The translations under genes were made by a program, and so were the position numbers. This document shows positions 34,806-41,608 of a DNA stretch of 64,000 nt, piece by piece. This DNA is from Eshraghiella sp045129695 (GTDB lineage Bacteria > Bacillota > Clostridia > Lachnospirales > Lachnospiraceae), in NCBI GenBank assembly GCA_045129695.1, contig JBGVJZ010000025.1:1-64000 (forward strand), given 5' to 3'. Position 1 is the first letter of the stretch. Each line of letters begins with the position of its first letter. The notes beneath the pieces were generated by a model. The model did not search any database and had not been told where the DNA came from. It saw only the letters and a program-made list of their open reading frames with translations.

Positions 34806-35459
34806 TTACCAACGTTGCATATGTACATAACCATCTACATCCTCAAAACCTAAATGCTTATATATGTTGTATGCCGGAATTTCCTTTTTAGTCATAAGTT
34901 TCACCCTAAATATTCGATTCCTGAACATACTTTCCTTAAGCTTTTGTAAGAGCATTTTTCCAATTCCGTTCCCTTGTGCATCACTATTCACAACAAAAGT
35001 ATCTATATAGAGATAATAATGTCCGCCAAAAGTTGGACATTTATATGCCAATATAAATCCCAAGATTTCATTTTCTCTTTTTGCAACATAAGAATAACCA
35101 CTATTCACAAAATCATTTATCTAATCCGGACCTGTTTCATTTTCAACCCAAGGCATCATATCTAATTCCTTGGATGCAAGATAACTAATTTGCTCTAAAT
35201 CTTCTTTCTTCAAAACTTCTATTGTAACAAATTCCACAAAGGTCTTTTGTTCTGTTCTTTTATCCAGTTTTCTAAATGCTTCTTTGAGTTCTTCATCTTC
35301 AAGTGCTTCTTCAACTTCTATTTTCCAATCTTTAATACCGCCTTCATATGCATCGGCAAACTGAATATAAAGTTCCTTTCGAACCTTTTCATCCGCAGCA
35401 GCAAATGCTTTTGCAAACAAAGTTATTGCCATTTCCTTCTGTGCTTTTCTAAGTGCCAT
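34806..35459 (-). pseudogene. GNAT acetyltransferase split by an in-frame TAG
   Basis: One 217-codon frame interrupted by TAG at 35121-35123. Before the stop are a helical N-terminal part (MALRKAQKEMAITLFAKAFA) and the start of a GNAT domain (IEVLKKEDLEQISYLASKEL, MMPWVENETGPD). After it the same frame continues with INDFVNSGYSYVAKRENEIL and the acetyl-CoA loop NSDAQGNGIGKMLLQKL, ending YVHMQRW. Nothing else is broken, so a single base change (for example AAG or CAG to TAG) explains it. A GTG start at 35108 for the second half is possible but has no good binding site. Confidence 0.75.
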
Positions 35460-35534
35460 TTATATTCCACCCTTCTCTATGATATCTTCACTGACATTAG
35501 CAAAATTGCCTCACGAAATAATTCTCTATTATCT

Positions 35535-36155
35535 TTATACAAGTAAATGGTCTAAGCCCAATTCATGATAGTGCTTAAATGTACTTATTGGGTATTTTCT
35601 GATATATAAATCCACATCACATTGTTTGATTCCGTGAATTGAGATATACTCCACAAATTTCTCTTTGGCCTCTTCATAACTACAATCAAGATATGCATCA
35701 AGCTTCGCCAATAGCTCCAGCATCTGTAACACATGCACATTCTCTTTTGTTATCGGTACAACCGGCTTTCTTACAATAAATCGTCTGTTACCAATCAGGA
35801 CTTCTCCATCATCCAAAATATTATTGCTTACAATCTCAATCACATAAGGGACCTGCACAGAAATCCCTAGCTGGTTAGCAAATGTATTCCCAGCATAGAA
35901 ACCATCTACATTATCCCCTTTGGAAATAAAACGATATCTTGCTACCATATCTGCGTTAGGACCAACAGCGAGGTTTAATTTTGACTTCTTAGGAATGAAA
36001 TATACCTCTTCATTGTATTGCTGCAATAAACCTTTTTCACAGAGTTCCTTCAGTTTCTGGTTTAAATCCAGCCCATTAATATTCGTTCTTAACAAATCCG
36101 AAAGAAAAATCGGCTCTGCTTCTTTGTAATGTTCCTTTATATAATTGTAAAGCAT
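35535..36155 (-). CDS. DUF6088-like protein of the AbiE-type module
   Basis: A 206-aa protein starting MLYNYIKEHYKEAEPIFLSD with an N-terminal winged-helix-like part and the segment FYAGNTFANQLGISVQVPYV, matching DUF6088. Such proteins are found beside AbiEii-type nucleotidyltransferases and resemble AbiEi antitoxins in layout. It follows the toxin gene by 17 nt with its own GGAG site. Its role as a second antitoxin or regulator is inference. Confidence 0.7.
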   Translation of the reverse strand: MLYNYIKEHYKEAEPIFLSDLLRTNINGLDLNQKLKELCEKGLLQQYNEEVYFIPKKSKLNLAVGPNADMVARYRFISKGDNVDGFYAGNTFANQLGISVQVPYVIEIVSNNILDDGEVLIGNRRFIVRKPVVPITKENVHVLQMLELLAKLDAYLDCSYEEAKEKFVEYISIHGIKQCDVDLYIRKYPISTFKHYHELGLDHLLV

Positions 36156-36172
36156 CGCCGTTTCTCCTTTCG

Positions 36173-36970
36173 CTATATTCTATAAAGGAATTCTAAATCC
36201 TTCTTCAGCACCTCATCCACCGATAAATCAAGCCAATTCTTTTTAGACCGCTCCACTTGCTTTTTGTATGTACTGCTGTTAAAAATTCTTTCTGCCCTTC
36301 TTCGAATTTCTTCCGCATCGTTTACATCAATTGTGGTGTCAGCATATATGTACTTCTGTATGCAGAATCGAAGTTTCTCCATATCTGCCAAGTCAGACAA
36401 ATAACAGATATCAAATACATCTTTATATCTTGTAGACCGGGTTCCAAAACGCATCAGAGATTTCATTTTTTCAGTAATCATCTGCTCGCATGAATTGATT
36501 AACACGCTGGCAGAATCCTCTTGAAAACATACATCAAAACAATACTCTTCCTGTTCAATATCCAAATCCTTATGAACACCAATATCCATTTTCAACGAAA
36601 GTACATTGTCGAAATCATCGGATATCTCAATATGAATACGCTTGCCTTTATAATCCTGATGTTTTAATTCCTCTATGGGTGCTGACATCCGCAATCGAAT
36701 CCCATCTATACAATTCAGCTTTTCAATAAATATACCTATAGATTCTTCCGATATGGAAAATCGAATGAAATCCAAGTCTAAATCCTGCGTAGCTCGTCTT
36801 GCATTCTTGGACAGGCTACGCATAACTACACCACCCTTAATGGTAACATTTCTATTCAAACTGCTCTGTGAAATTGCCTTTATAATAATATCCTGGCACA
36901 ACTTGGCTTCTGCATTTGCTTCGCTGTATCCGTCTTTTTTTATTTTATCTACTTCATCCATTAAGTTCAC
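36173..36970 (-). CDS. AbiEii/AbiGii-family nucleotidyltransferase toxin
   Basis: A 265-aa enzyme of the type IV toxin family. The nucleotidyltransferase core is VTIKGGVVMRSLS (GG at 46-47) and ATQDLDLDF (metal acids about 63-67). A conserved downstream segment reads QMITEKMKSLMRFGTRSTRY followed by KDVFDI. In characterised AbiE systems the enzyme uses GTP and stops growth. The GTG start at 36970 overlaps the stop of the antitoxin gene by one base and has GGAGG seven nt upstream. Confidence 0.85.
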   Translation of the reverse strand: MNLMDEVDKIKKDGYSEANAEAKLCQDIIIKAISQSSLNRNVTIKGGVVMRSLSKNARRATQDLDLDFIRFSISEESIGIFIEKLNCIDGIRLRMSAPIEELKHQDYKGKRIHIEISDDFDNVLSLKMDIGVHKDLDIEQEEYCFDVCFQEDSASVLINSCEQMITEKMKSLMRFGTRSTRYKDVFDICYLSDLADMEKLRFCIQKYIYADTTIDVNDAEEIRRRAERIFNSSTYKKQVERSKKNWLDLSVDEVLKKDLEFLYRI

Positions 36971-37512
36971 TACAACACCTCCAACTCAATAACCTGCATC
37001 ATTTTATCCGAATGCTTAAACTTGGCTGCGTACTCTTCTACCTTCGCAATATCCATAGTCTCCACACGATTCCTGTACGATCCGATAATCTCCTTGTAAT
37101 AGTCAAATGGTAATTTACCACGGAATCTCACAAGCTCAATCAGCATTCTTTCCAAGTTGTAAATGCATATTTCCGTGTTATGATATGATATCTTAACCTG
37201 TCCCATATCAAAAATATCCTCTTTCAAAAAAGTCTGCTTCACCCGTTCATCTTTAATCCTGCCATCGGTTCTGACTGTTGCCAAATGATAAAAATCAGGA
37301 ATCACGTCCGTTAATCCATGATAATAAAAAGCACTCTCACCGGTAAATACAGCTTTCGGATATTTCACACTGATAATCTCCAGCTCAGAACAATTTCTGC
37401 CCAAGGAATAAATGCCCTTCTCCTTTTGAAAAAGATTCCCTTCCGCTATTTCTTTTTTCAACATATAGTCGCTACCATATTTCTCTATACATTGCTTATA
37501 TGTTAAAACCAT
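36970..37512 (-). CDS. AbiEi-like antitoxin / repressor
   Basis: A 180-aa protein with an N-terminal helix-turn-helix-like region (MLKKEIAEGNLFQKEKGIYS) and the AbiEi core (FTGESAFYYHGLTDVIPDFY, ICIYNLERMLIELVRFRGKL). AbiEi proteins neutralise the toxin and repress their own promoter by binding inverted repeats. Two such repeats lie directly upstream (37539-37660). It is the first gene of the module. Confidence 0.82.
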   Translation of the reverse strand: MVLTYKQCIEKYGSDYMLKKEIAEGNLFQKEKGIYSLGRNCSELEIISVKYPKAVFTGESAFYYHGLTDVIPDFYHLATVRTDGRIKDERVKQTFLKEDIFDMGQVKISYHNTEICIYNLERMLIELVRFRGKLPFDYYKEIIGSYRNRVETMDIAKVEEYAAKFKHSDKMMQVIELEVL

Positions 37513-37538
37513 AATCCACCAACTCCATTTAAGTGTTT

Positions 37539-37565
37539 ATACACACAATTATAGTTTGTGTGTAT
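37539..37565. promoter_or_regulatory. Inverted repeat operator 1 of the AbiE-type module
   Basis: ATACACACAA, a 7-nt spacer and TTGTGTGTAT form a perfect 10-bp inverted repeat starting 27 bp upstream of the antitoxin ATG. The ACACAC/GTGTGT core recurs in operator 2. Confidence 0.6.
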
Positions 37566-37609
37566 CCTTACTCAAATTTTAGCATTACACAGATACTTCG
37601 TCAATAAAT

Positions 37610-37660
37610 ATTTAAGTAAAAGCACACACTATCTGTTTTTGTGTGTACTTTTACTTAAAT
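37610..37660. promoter_or_regulatory. Inverted repeat operator 2 of the AbiE-type module
   Basis: A 51-bp palindrome: outer arms ATTTAAGTAAAAG and CTTTTACTTAAAT (13 bp, perfect), one mismatched base, inner arms ACACAC and GTGTGT, and an 11-nt centre. Two operators with a common core fit the cooperative AbiEi repression known for AbiE systems. Confidence 0.6.
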
Positions 37661-37721
37661 CTACATTTATGCTATAGTGTTTGCGGAATTGACAATTGTT
37701 ATTCTTTTGCTTGCTTTATAC

Positions 37722-38285
37722 CTACATAAACTCACCTTCCGTCCAATCAAACAAATAATCCGGATCATTCCAATACTTCATATCCCCATACGACCGCTCA
37801 TACACACCGAATTTCTGCCTTGCTTTCTGCAGCGTCTTTTCATACTCAATATGATTAAAAGGACTATAAAGTTCCACCTCTTCTTCACTGCATCCCACAG
37901 TCCGCAGATGCGGCTTCTTATCCGGAGAAATAGAGGTCACTTCATACACCCACTTCATCGGTTCCGGATGACACCGGCTATGTGCATAAACCGTCTCAAA
38001 ATATTCTTCCCAGTAATACTGCCTCCCGTATTCATCATAAATTTCCAAGTCCTCCTGATGCTCCCGATAAAACGCCTCCAGCTTCTGAAAACTATCAAAC
38101 GCTCTATTTTTCTGAAACAAGGGCCGCCATCCGCAACTTAATTTATTCAAGTGACACCGATAACCAAGATACGGCTCATCCACGATGGTATACTCCTCGC
38201 CAAGCACGCCCCACTCCGACTTTTCTGCAAAACAAGTCTGCATCAGTTCTTTATTCCTGCTCATAAAATAATAATTGGTTCCCAT
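37722..38285 (-). CDS. MGTNYY-type unknown protein
   Basis: A 187-aa soluble protein starting MGTNYYFMSRNKELMQTCFA with LGYRCHLNKLSCGWRPLFQK. Proteins beginning MGTNYY with a later H-x-x-K-x-S-x-GW segment occur widely in phages and actinobacteria and have no known function. It is rich in Tyr, Trp and Glu. It lies between the AbiE operators and the XRE gene on the same strand, with a terminator-like hairpin just upstream. Confidence 0.6.
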   Translation of the reverse strand: MGTNYYFMSRNKELMQTCFAEKSEWGVLGEEYTIVDEPYLGYRCHLNKLSCGWRPLFQKNRAFDSFQKLEAFYREHQEDLEIYDEYGRQYYWEEYFETVYAHSRCHPEPMKWVYEVTSISPDKKPHLRTVGCSEEEVELYSPFNHIEYEKTLQKARQKFGVYERSYGDMKYWNDPDYLFDWTEGEFM

Positions 38286-38309
38286 GACAATCCTCCTCTC
38301 CTAATAAAA

Positions 38310-38355
38310 ATATCCTCTTACCGGAACCCATTCAGAGGTCCTGGTAAAAGGATAT
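38310..38355 (-). terminator. Terminator-like hairpin after the XRE gene
   Basis: ATATCCT and TTACC pair with GGTAA and AGGATAT across an AACC/GGTT-like centre. On the minus strand the hairpin is followed by TTTTTATTAG, so it should end XRE transcription or attenuate the next gene. Confidence 0.55.
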
Positions 38356-38398
38356 CTCAAAGTCAAGTCTTTGTCATTGGACGGATAGTCCAAAACAC

Positions 38399-38710
38399 TT
38401 ATGCTGCCCTCTGCAGGCACTGGGCGTAGTATAAAAGACGCTTGTCCTTCGGCTCCTGCGCCACCTTATACAAGCCAATATTCATAGGCTGTCCCTGCAA
38501 AACCAGCAGTTCCTCCATATGCACACCAAGAAGAATACTTAATGCATAAAGGTTCTCTACCGTTGGCAGATTCTGACCTTTAAACCAACGGTAAATCGGC
38601 TGCGGACAAGAGAGGTTTAAGTACTCTTGGATGTACTTCACATCATAGCCTGCCAGTTTAAACATGATTTTTAGTTTTTGTCCGGTTCGTTGTTGGTCGA
38701 TGGGGTGCAT
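38399..38710 (-). CDS. XRE-family helix-turn-helix regulator
   Basis: A 103-aa DNA-binding protein. The helix-turn-helix reads KLAGYDVKYIQEYLNLSCPQ and PIYRWFKGQNLPTVENLYAL, and the rest, LLGVHMEELL, completes the Cro/C1 fold. It may control the neighbouring MGTNYY gene or the element. A GGAGG site lies 11 nt before the ATG. Confidence 0.8.
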   Translation of the reverse strand: MHPIDQQRTGQKLKIMFKLAGYDVKYIQEYLNLSCPQPIYRWFKGQNLPTVENLYALSILLGVHMEELLVLQGQPMNIGLYKVAQEPKDKRLLYYAQCLQRAA

Positions 38711-38746
38711 CTAACACCATACCTCCTTATACTATATACTTATTAA

Positions 38747-39439
38747 TCATTTTATTTCGTTAAGCGAAAAATATTTTTCAAAATACTTATCAAAATTCTC
38801 ATAACTATGCTGTTCTTCATAAGTTCTCAGCAATGCTTCAATTTCTTTAATATCATCGCTCTCGCATAATTTCAAATAATTATCATATTTGATTTTATTT
38901 TGATAAAGCCATTGATAATTATACTTATGCATTACAAGATTTTCACATATTGTATTCCATGCATTTTCAGATACACCATACAATTTCCCCGAAGATATGT
39001 AATCTACATATTTATCAATAATTTTAATTGCCAAGTTTAATCTCTCATCTACTATATCATACACTTCCGGATCGCTTTTCTTTAAAAATAATTTCGCCAA
39101 TTCCTTCGTTCTTCCTATGTCTTGCTTCATATATATCAAATTATTCATCCATGCCATTGCCATATTGCAATTTCCGATACGTACATTATTTGAAAACCCA
39201 GAACCTAATATACAATCACAAAATGCATAATATACGTTATATATACGCATTATATCATTATGATATCTATTCCTCTCTTCTCTGTTTGTAATTTCTTTTT
39301 GCAATTCTGCATTTCTTTTAAAGAACACAATATTCTGCACAATAATTACAATTGATAAAATTATGGGTATCATTATTCCAACAATATCCCATAGATCTTT
39401 TTTATTCATTTCAATTAATTGTTCAATAATCTGTTCCAT
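38747..39439 (-). CDS. Single-TM membrane protein, 230 aa
   Basis: A short N-terminal segment, one TM helix (IVGIMIPIILSIVIIVQNIV, about residues 19-39), then a coiled-coil-prone stretch (RNAELQKEITNREERNRYHN) and a mostly helical cytoplasmic domain to the end. I do not recognise the family; the topology recalls DUF4760-like and other small membrane proteins found in defence loci. It follows the DUF2971 gene by 88 nt on the same strand, with its own AAGGAG site. Confidence 0.65.
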   Translation of the reverse strand: MEQIIEQLIEMNKKDLWDIVGIMIPIILSIVIIVQNIVFFKRNAELQKEITNREERNRYHNDIMRIYNVYYAFCDCILGSGFSNNVRIGNCNMAMAWMNNLIYMKQDIGRTKELAKLFLKKSDPEVYDIVDERLNLAIKIIDKYVDYISSGKLYGVSENAWNTICENLVMHKYNYQWLYQNKIKYDNYLKLCESDDIKEIEALLRTYEEQHSYENFDKYFEKYFSLNEIK

Positions 39440-39527
39440 AAATTTCTCCTTTCACAACAACGCTTATATTCTTTCGCATATTATAGATTCTATCCTTTTA
39501 TTGCAATCTTCATTGCATAACCACAGC

Positions 39528-40379
39528 CTAAATCTCGTTACATACATATAATTGAGAACGACCCAAAAAATTTAATTTATATTCGTCACACAATCCTTTT
39601 ATTAACTCAACATACCAATCTTCTGCAAAAGGATTTACTTTGACTCCAACTATATACTTAGGCAAGTCAATTTCTTCTACATAGAAATTATTTGAAATGT
39701 TTTTTTCATTGATATGTCCCAAGTATTTACCAAGTCGCTCTTCTATTTCCTTTAGTCGCTCTTCATCCGACATATCCTGCATTGTTTCAAAAATATGCCA
39801 ATTTGCTCCCATAATATTTAACCCTAACACTTCGTTCCATCTTTTATCATCTATTAAGATTCTTTTTTCAGCCTCGTGTCTAAATGCCTTCCTTTTATGT
39901 AGAAAAGGCTCATAAATACTTAAACTCTTTTTTAATTGTTCTACCTGCATATGCATGAGATTATCCTGAGGTTCTACATCATACTTAATACTTTTTATTA
40001 CATAATTGATATCCTCTTTCGCGTTAAGCAATTTTTTCAAGCGAACATCTGTTGTCTTTATCTGAATAGAATGTTTATTGTATGAGTAAACCCGCCACAT
40101 AGCATCACTTTCGTCCATTGTTGACCAACTCTGCCCGTACACAAACCATTTGGCATGCTCTAATTTTAATATATTGTCTATTGTTGCCTTATAATTTCTC
40201 GGACATACGTTATAATAAATGTCACGAATTAAATTTTTCCTTTCTCCTTCATTGTACAATTTTGAATACAAATAACCTTCAAATGTATCTTCCCAAGTAT
40301 CCGGACGCACATATCTCTCACGCCTATTATATAAAATGTCAACAAAAGCCTCTAAGCAAATTATTCGATAAAGATTCAT
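39528..40379 (-). CDS. DUF2971-family protein
   Basis: A 283-aa soluble protein. The family marks are an N-terminal LYRIICLEAFVDILYNRRER, the PDTWEDTFEGYLYS segment, and YGQSWSTMDESDAMWRVYS. DUF2971 proteins have no established function but are frequent in accessory islands. The conserved W, D, E and S residues suggest an enzyme pocket. Its partner appears to be the single-TM protein next to it. Confidence 0.75.
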   Translation of the reverse strand: MNLYRIICLEAFVDILYNRRERYVRPDTWEDTFEGYLYSKLYNEGERKNLIRDIYYNVCPRNYKATIDNILKLEHAKWFVYGQSWSTMDESDAMWRVYSYNKHSIQIKTTDVRLKKLLNAKEDINYVIKSIKYDVEPQDNLMHMQVEQLKKSLSIYEPFLHKRKAFRHEAEKRILIDDKRWNEVLGLNIMGANWHIFETMQDMSDEERLKEIEERLGKYLGHINEKNISNNFYVEEIDLPKYIVGVKVNPFAEDWYVELIKGLCDEYKLNFLGRSQLYVCNEI

Positions 40380-40466
40380 ACATTTTTCCCTTCATTATAA
40401 AACGCATCGCTATTAACTCATAAACCTACGCATCATCTTCGTATAAAGAAATAATGTTATACGTTT

Positions 40467-41213
40467 TTATACCTCACCAACCACATATTGTGAAATATCA
40501 ATTTCACGCAATACTGGCTTTGAAAGAAGCATTGTCATTTTACCGTCTGGATTCTTGAAAATAACAATGTGATAATGCGACGTTTCACCTGTTTCACTAT
40601 CTACAGAAGTATTTAACATACTTAGATTCTGTTCGATAAATTCTCTTGGGAATCTGACAACCGAAAGAGTTTTACTTCTACACCCTAAAATCATATACTG
40701 TTCGTCACAAGTTGCAATATCTTCAAATCGTTTATCACGATATCCAAACCAATACTTTTCTTTATCCCCTTGTGGATACATTTTCGATGATATTAATGTA
40801 TAGCCTTTTTTATTATAATCTGTCTTGAACGTCCGTCTCTTTCTAATACAGTTTATTGGCTGTTCGTCAATAGCCATTTCAACACACATATCAAGAGCTG
40901 TCATTTCATCTACAACACTGTCATCTATTTTCTGAGTTACACTAACTTCAGGATACGGATAAATAACACATATTTTTTCGATTAATTCCTTGGTTCTGGC
41001 ATCAATTCTTTCCATATCCCATTTATCAATTTCCATCAGTTCCAAGTTCAACTTTAAATGGGCAGTTTCCTTTAATACCTCATTCTTATAATCCCACATA
41101 AGATTTCCCATCTTACTATTGTCCTTTTTTGCCGCAAGCGTAAGATTACCAAAGAAGAGTATTTTGAATGGAAGATTAACTGACCGCACAGTGAAGATTA
41201 AAAGATAATACAT
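40467..41213 (-). pseudogene. C-terminal remnant of a GmrSD-type (DUF1524) restriction enzyme
   Basis: The segment FFGNLTLAAKKDNSKMGNLM, then YKNEVLKETAHLKLNLELME and KWDMERIDARTKELIEKICV, matches the C-terminal half of DUF1524, the nuclease part of GmrSD modification-dependent enzymes. The catalytic His region and the whole DUF262 NTPase half that should precede it are missing. About 130 further residues of unknown type follow (to DISQYVVGEV). The open frame extends upstream to 41333, but that part reads through a terminator hairpin and is not protein-like, so the homologous part begins near 41165. Confidence 0.65.
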
Positions 41214-41263
41214 ATAATGTCCGTACCACAGATACACCGGATAATTGTTTGTTTTTTTGACGT

Positions 41264-41280
41264 GTATCAAATTTGTATCA
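41264..41280. repeat. GTATCA pair at the tuf-proximal end
   Basis: GTATCA at 41264 and 41275, 11 bp apart and followed by CG. The same arrangement and orientation occurs at 34568-34586 near the other end. It lies about 270 bp from the tuf repeat. Confidence 0.4.
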
Positions 41281-41282
41281 CG

Positions 41283-41322
41283 AGCCCATTTTGAGAGAAA
41301 TCTCGAAGTGGGCTTTTCTTTG
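41283..41322 (+). terminator. Plus-strand terminator near the island boundary
   Basis: AGCCCA/TGGGCT base stem and GAGA/TCTC inner stem followed on the plus strand by TTTTCTTTG. It would stop plus-strand transcription leaving the island towards tuf. It falls inside the spurious upstream extension of the GmrSD remnant. Confidence 0.55.
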
Positions 41323-41355
41323 TGTTCGACCATCTTCCATTAATAAAAGAAAACC

Positions 41356-41382
41356 GCAACTCCTCATAAAATGAGGAATTGC
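41356..41382 (-). terminator. Second hairpin downstream of tuf
   Basis: GCAA and TCCTCAT pair with ATGAGGA and TTGC around a 3-nt loop, with one mismatch. On the minus strand it is followed by GGTTTTCTTTTATT, so it could be a back-up terminator for tuf. Confidence 0.5.
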
Positions 41383-41479
41383 AGCTTGTATTTAAGTTTA
41401 CACACCTCGAAGATTACACCTCGATTCTGCTTCGCTTCATCTCGGTCGCGACAGTCGTCGCTTAAAAATAAGCACAACA

Positions 41480-41512
41480 AAGCCCGGATACAAGTAAACT
41501 TGCACCGGGCTT
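41480..41512 (-). terminator. Terminator of tuf
   Basis: AAGCCCGG pairs with CCGGGCTT, with an inner CAAG/CTTG stem. It lies about 40 nt after the tuf stop, and the minus strand continues TTTGTTGTGCTTATTTTT. Confidence 0.7.
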
Positions 41513-41551
41513 ATTATGCTTATTTTATAATCTTCTCGTTGTTAACGCACA

Positions 41552-41608
41552 GATTACTCGATAACAGTTGCAACTCTTCCTGAACCTACTGTTCTACCAC
41601 CTTCACGG
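41552..41608. repeat. 57-bp direct repeat of the tuf 3' end (tuf-proximal copy)
   Basis: The last 18 codons of tuf plus two downstream bases, identical to 34409-34465. Integration here leaves tuf intact because the element supplies an identical 3' end. Confidence 0.85.

Larger units (their letters stand above)
34409..41608. mobile_element. Putative integrated island at the 3' end of tuf
   Basis: About 7.1 kb between two perfect 57-bp copies of the tuf 3' end. Inside are an acetyltransferase pseudogene, an AbiE-type module, an unknown MGTNYY protein, an XRE regulator, a single-TM protein, a DUF2971 protein and a GmrSD remnant. No housekeeping gene is present. GTATCA pairs with similar spacing lie near both ends. 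No integrase, transposase or conjugation gene was found, so it is either a non-autonomous or decayed element, or cargo left after loss of a larger one. Confidence 0.6.

Noticed and set aside
41214..41333. N-terminal 40 residues of the 288-codon frame before the GmrSD remnant
   Set aside because: This stretch is made of a terminator hairpin and the GTATCA pair, so the open frame there is chance.
34466..41551. An integrase or transposase inside the island
   Set aside because: No frame shows tyrosine or serine recombinase or DDE transposase motifs.
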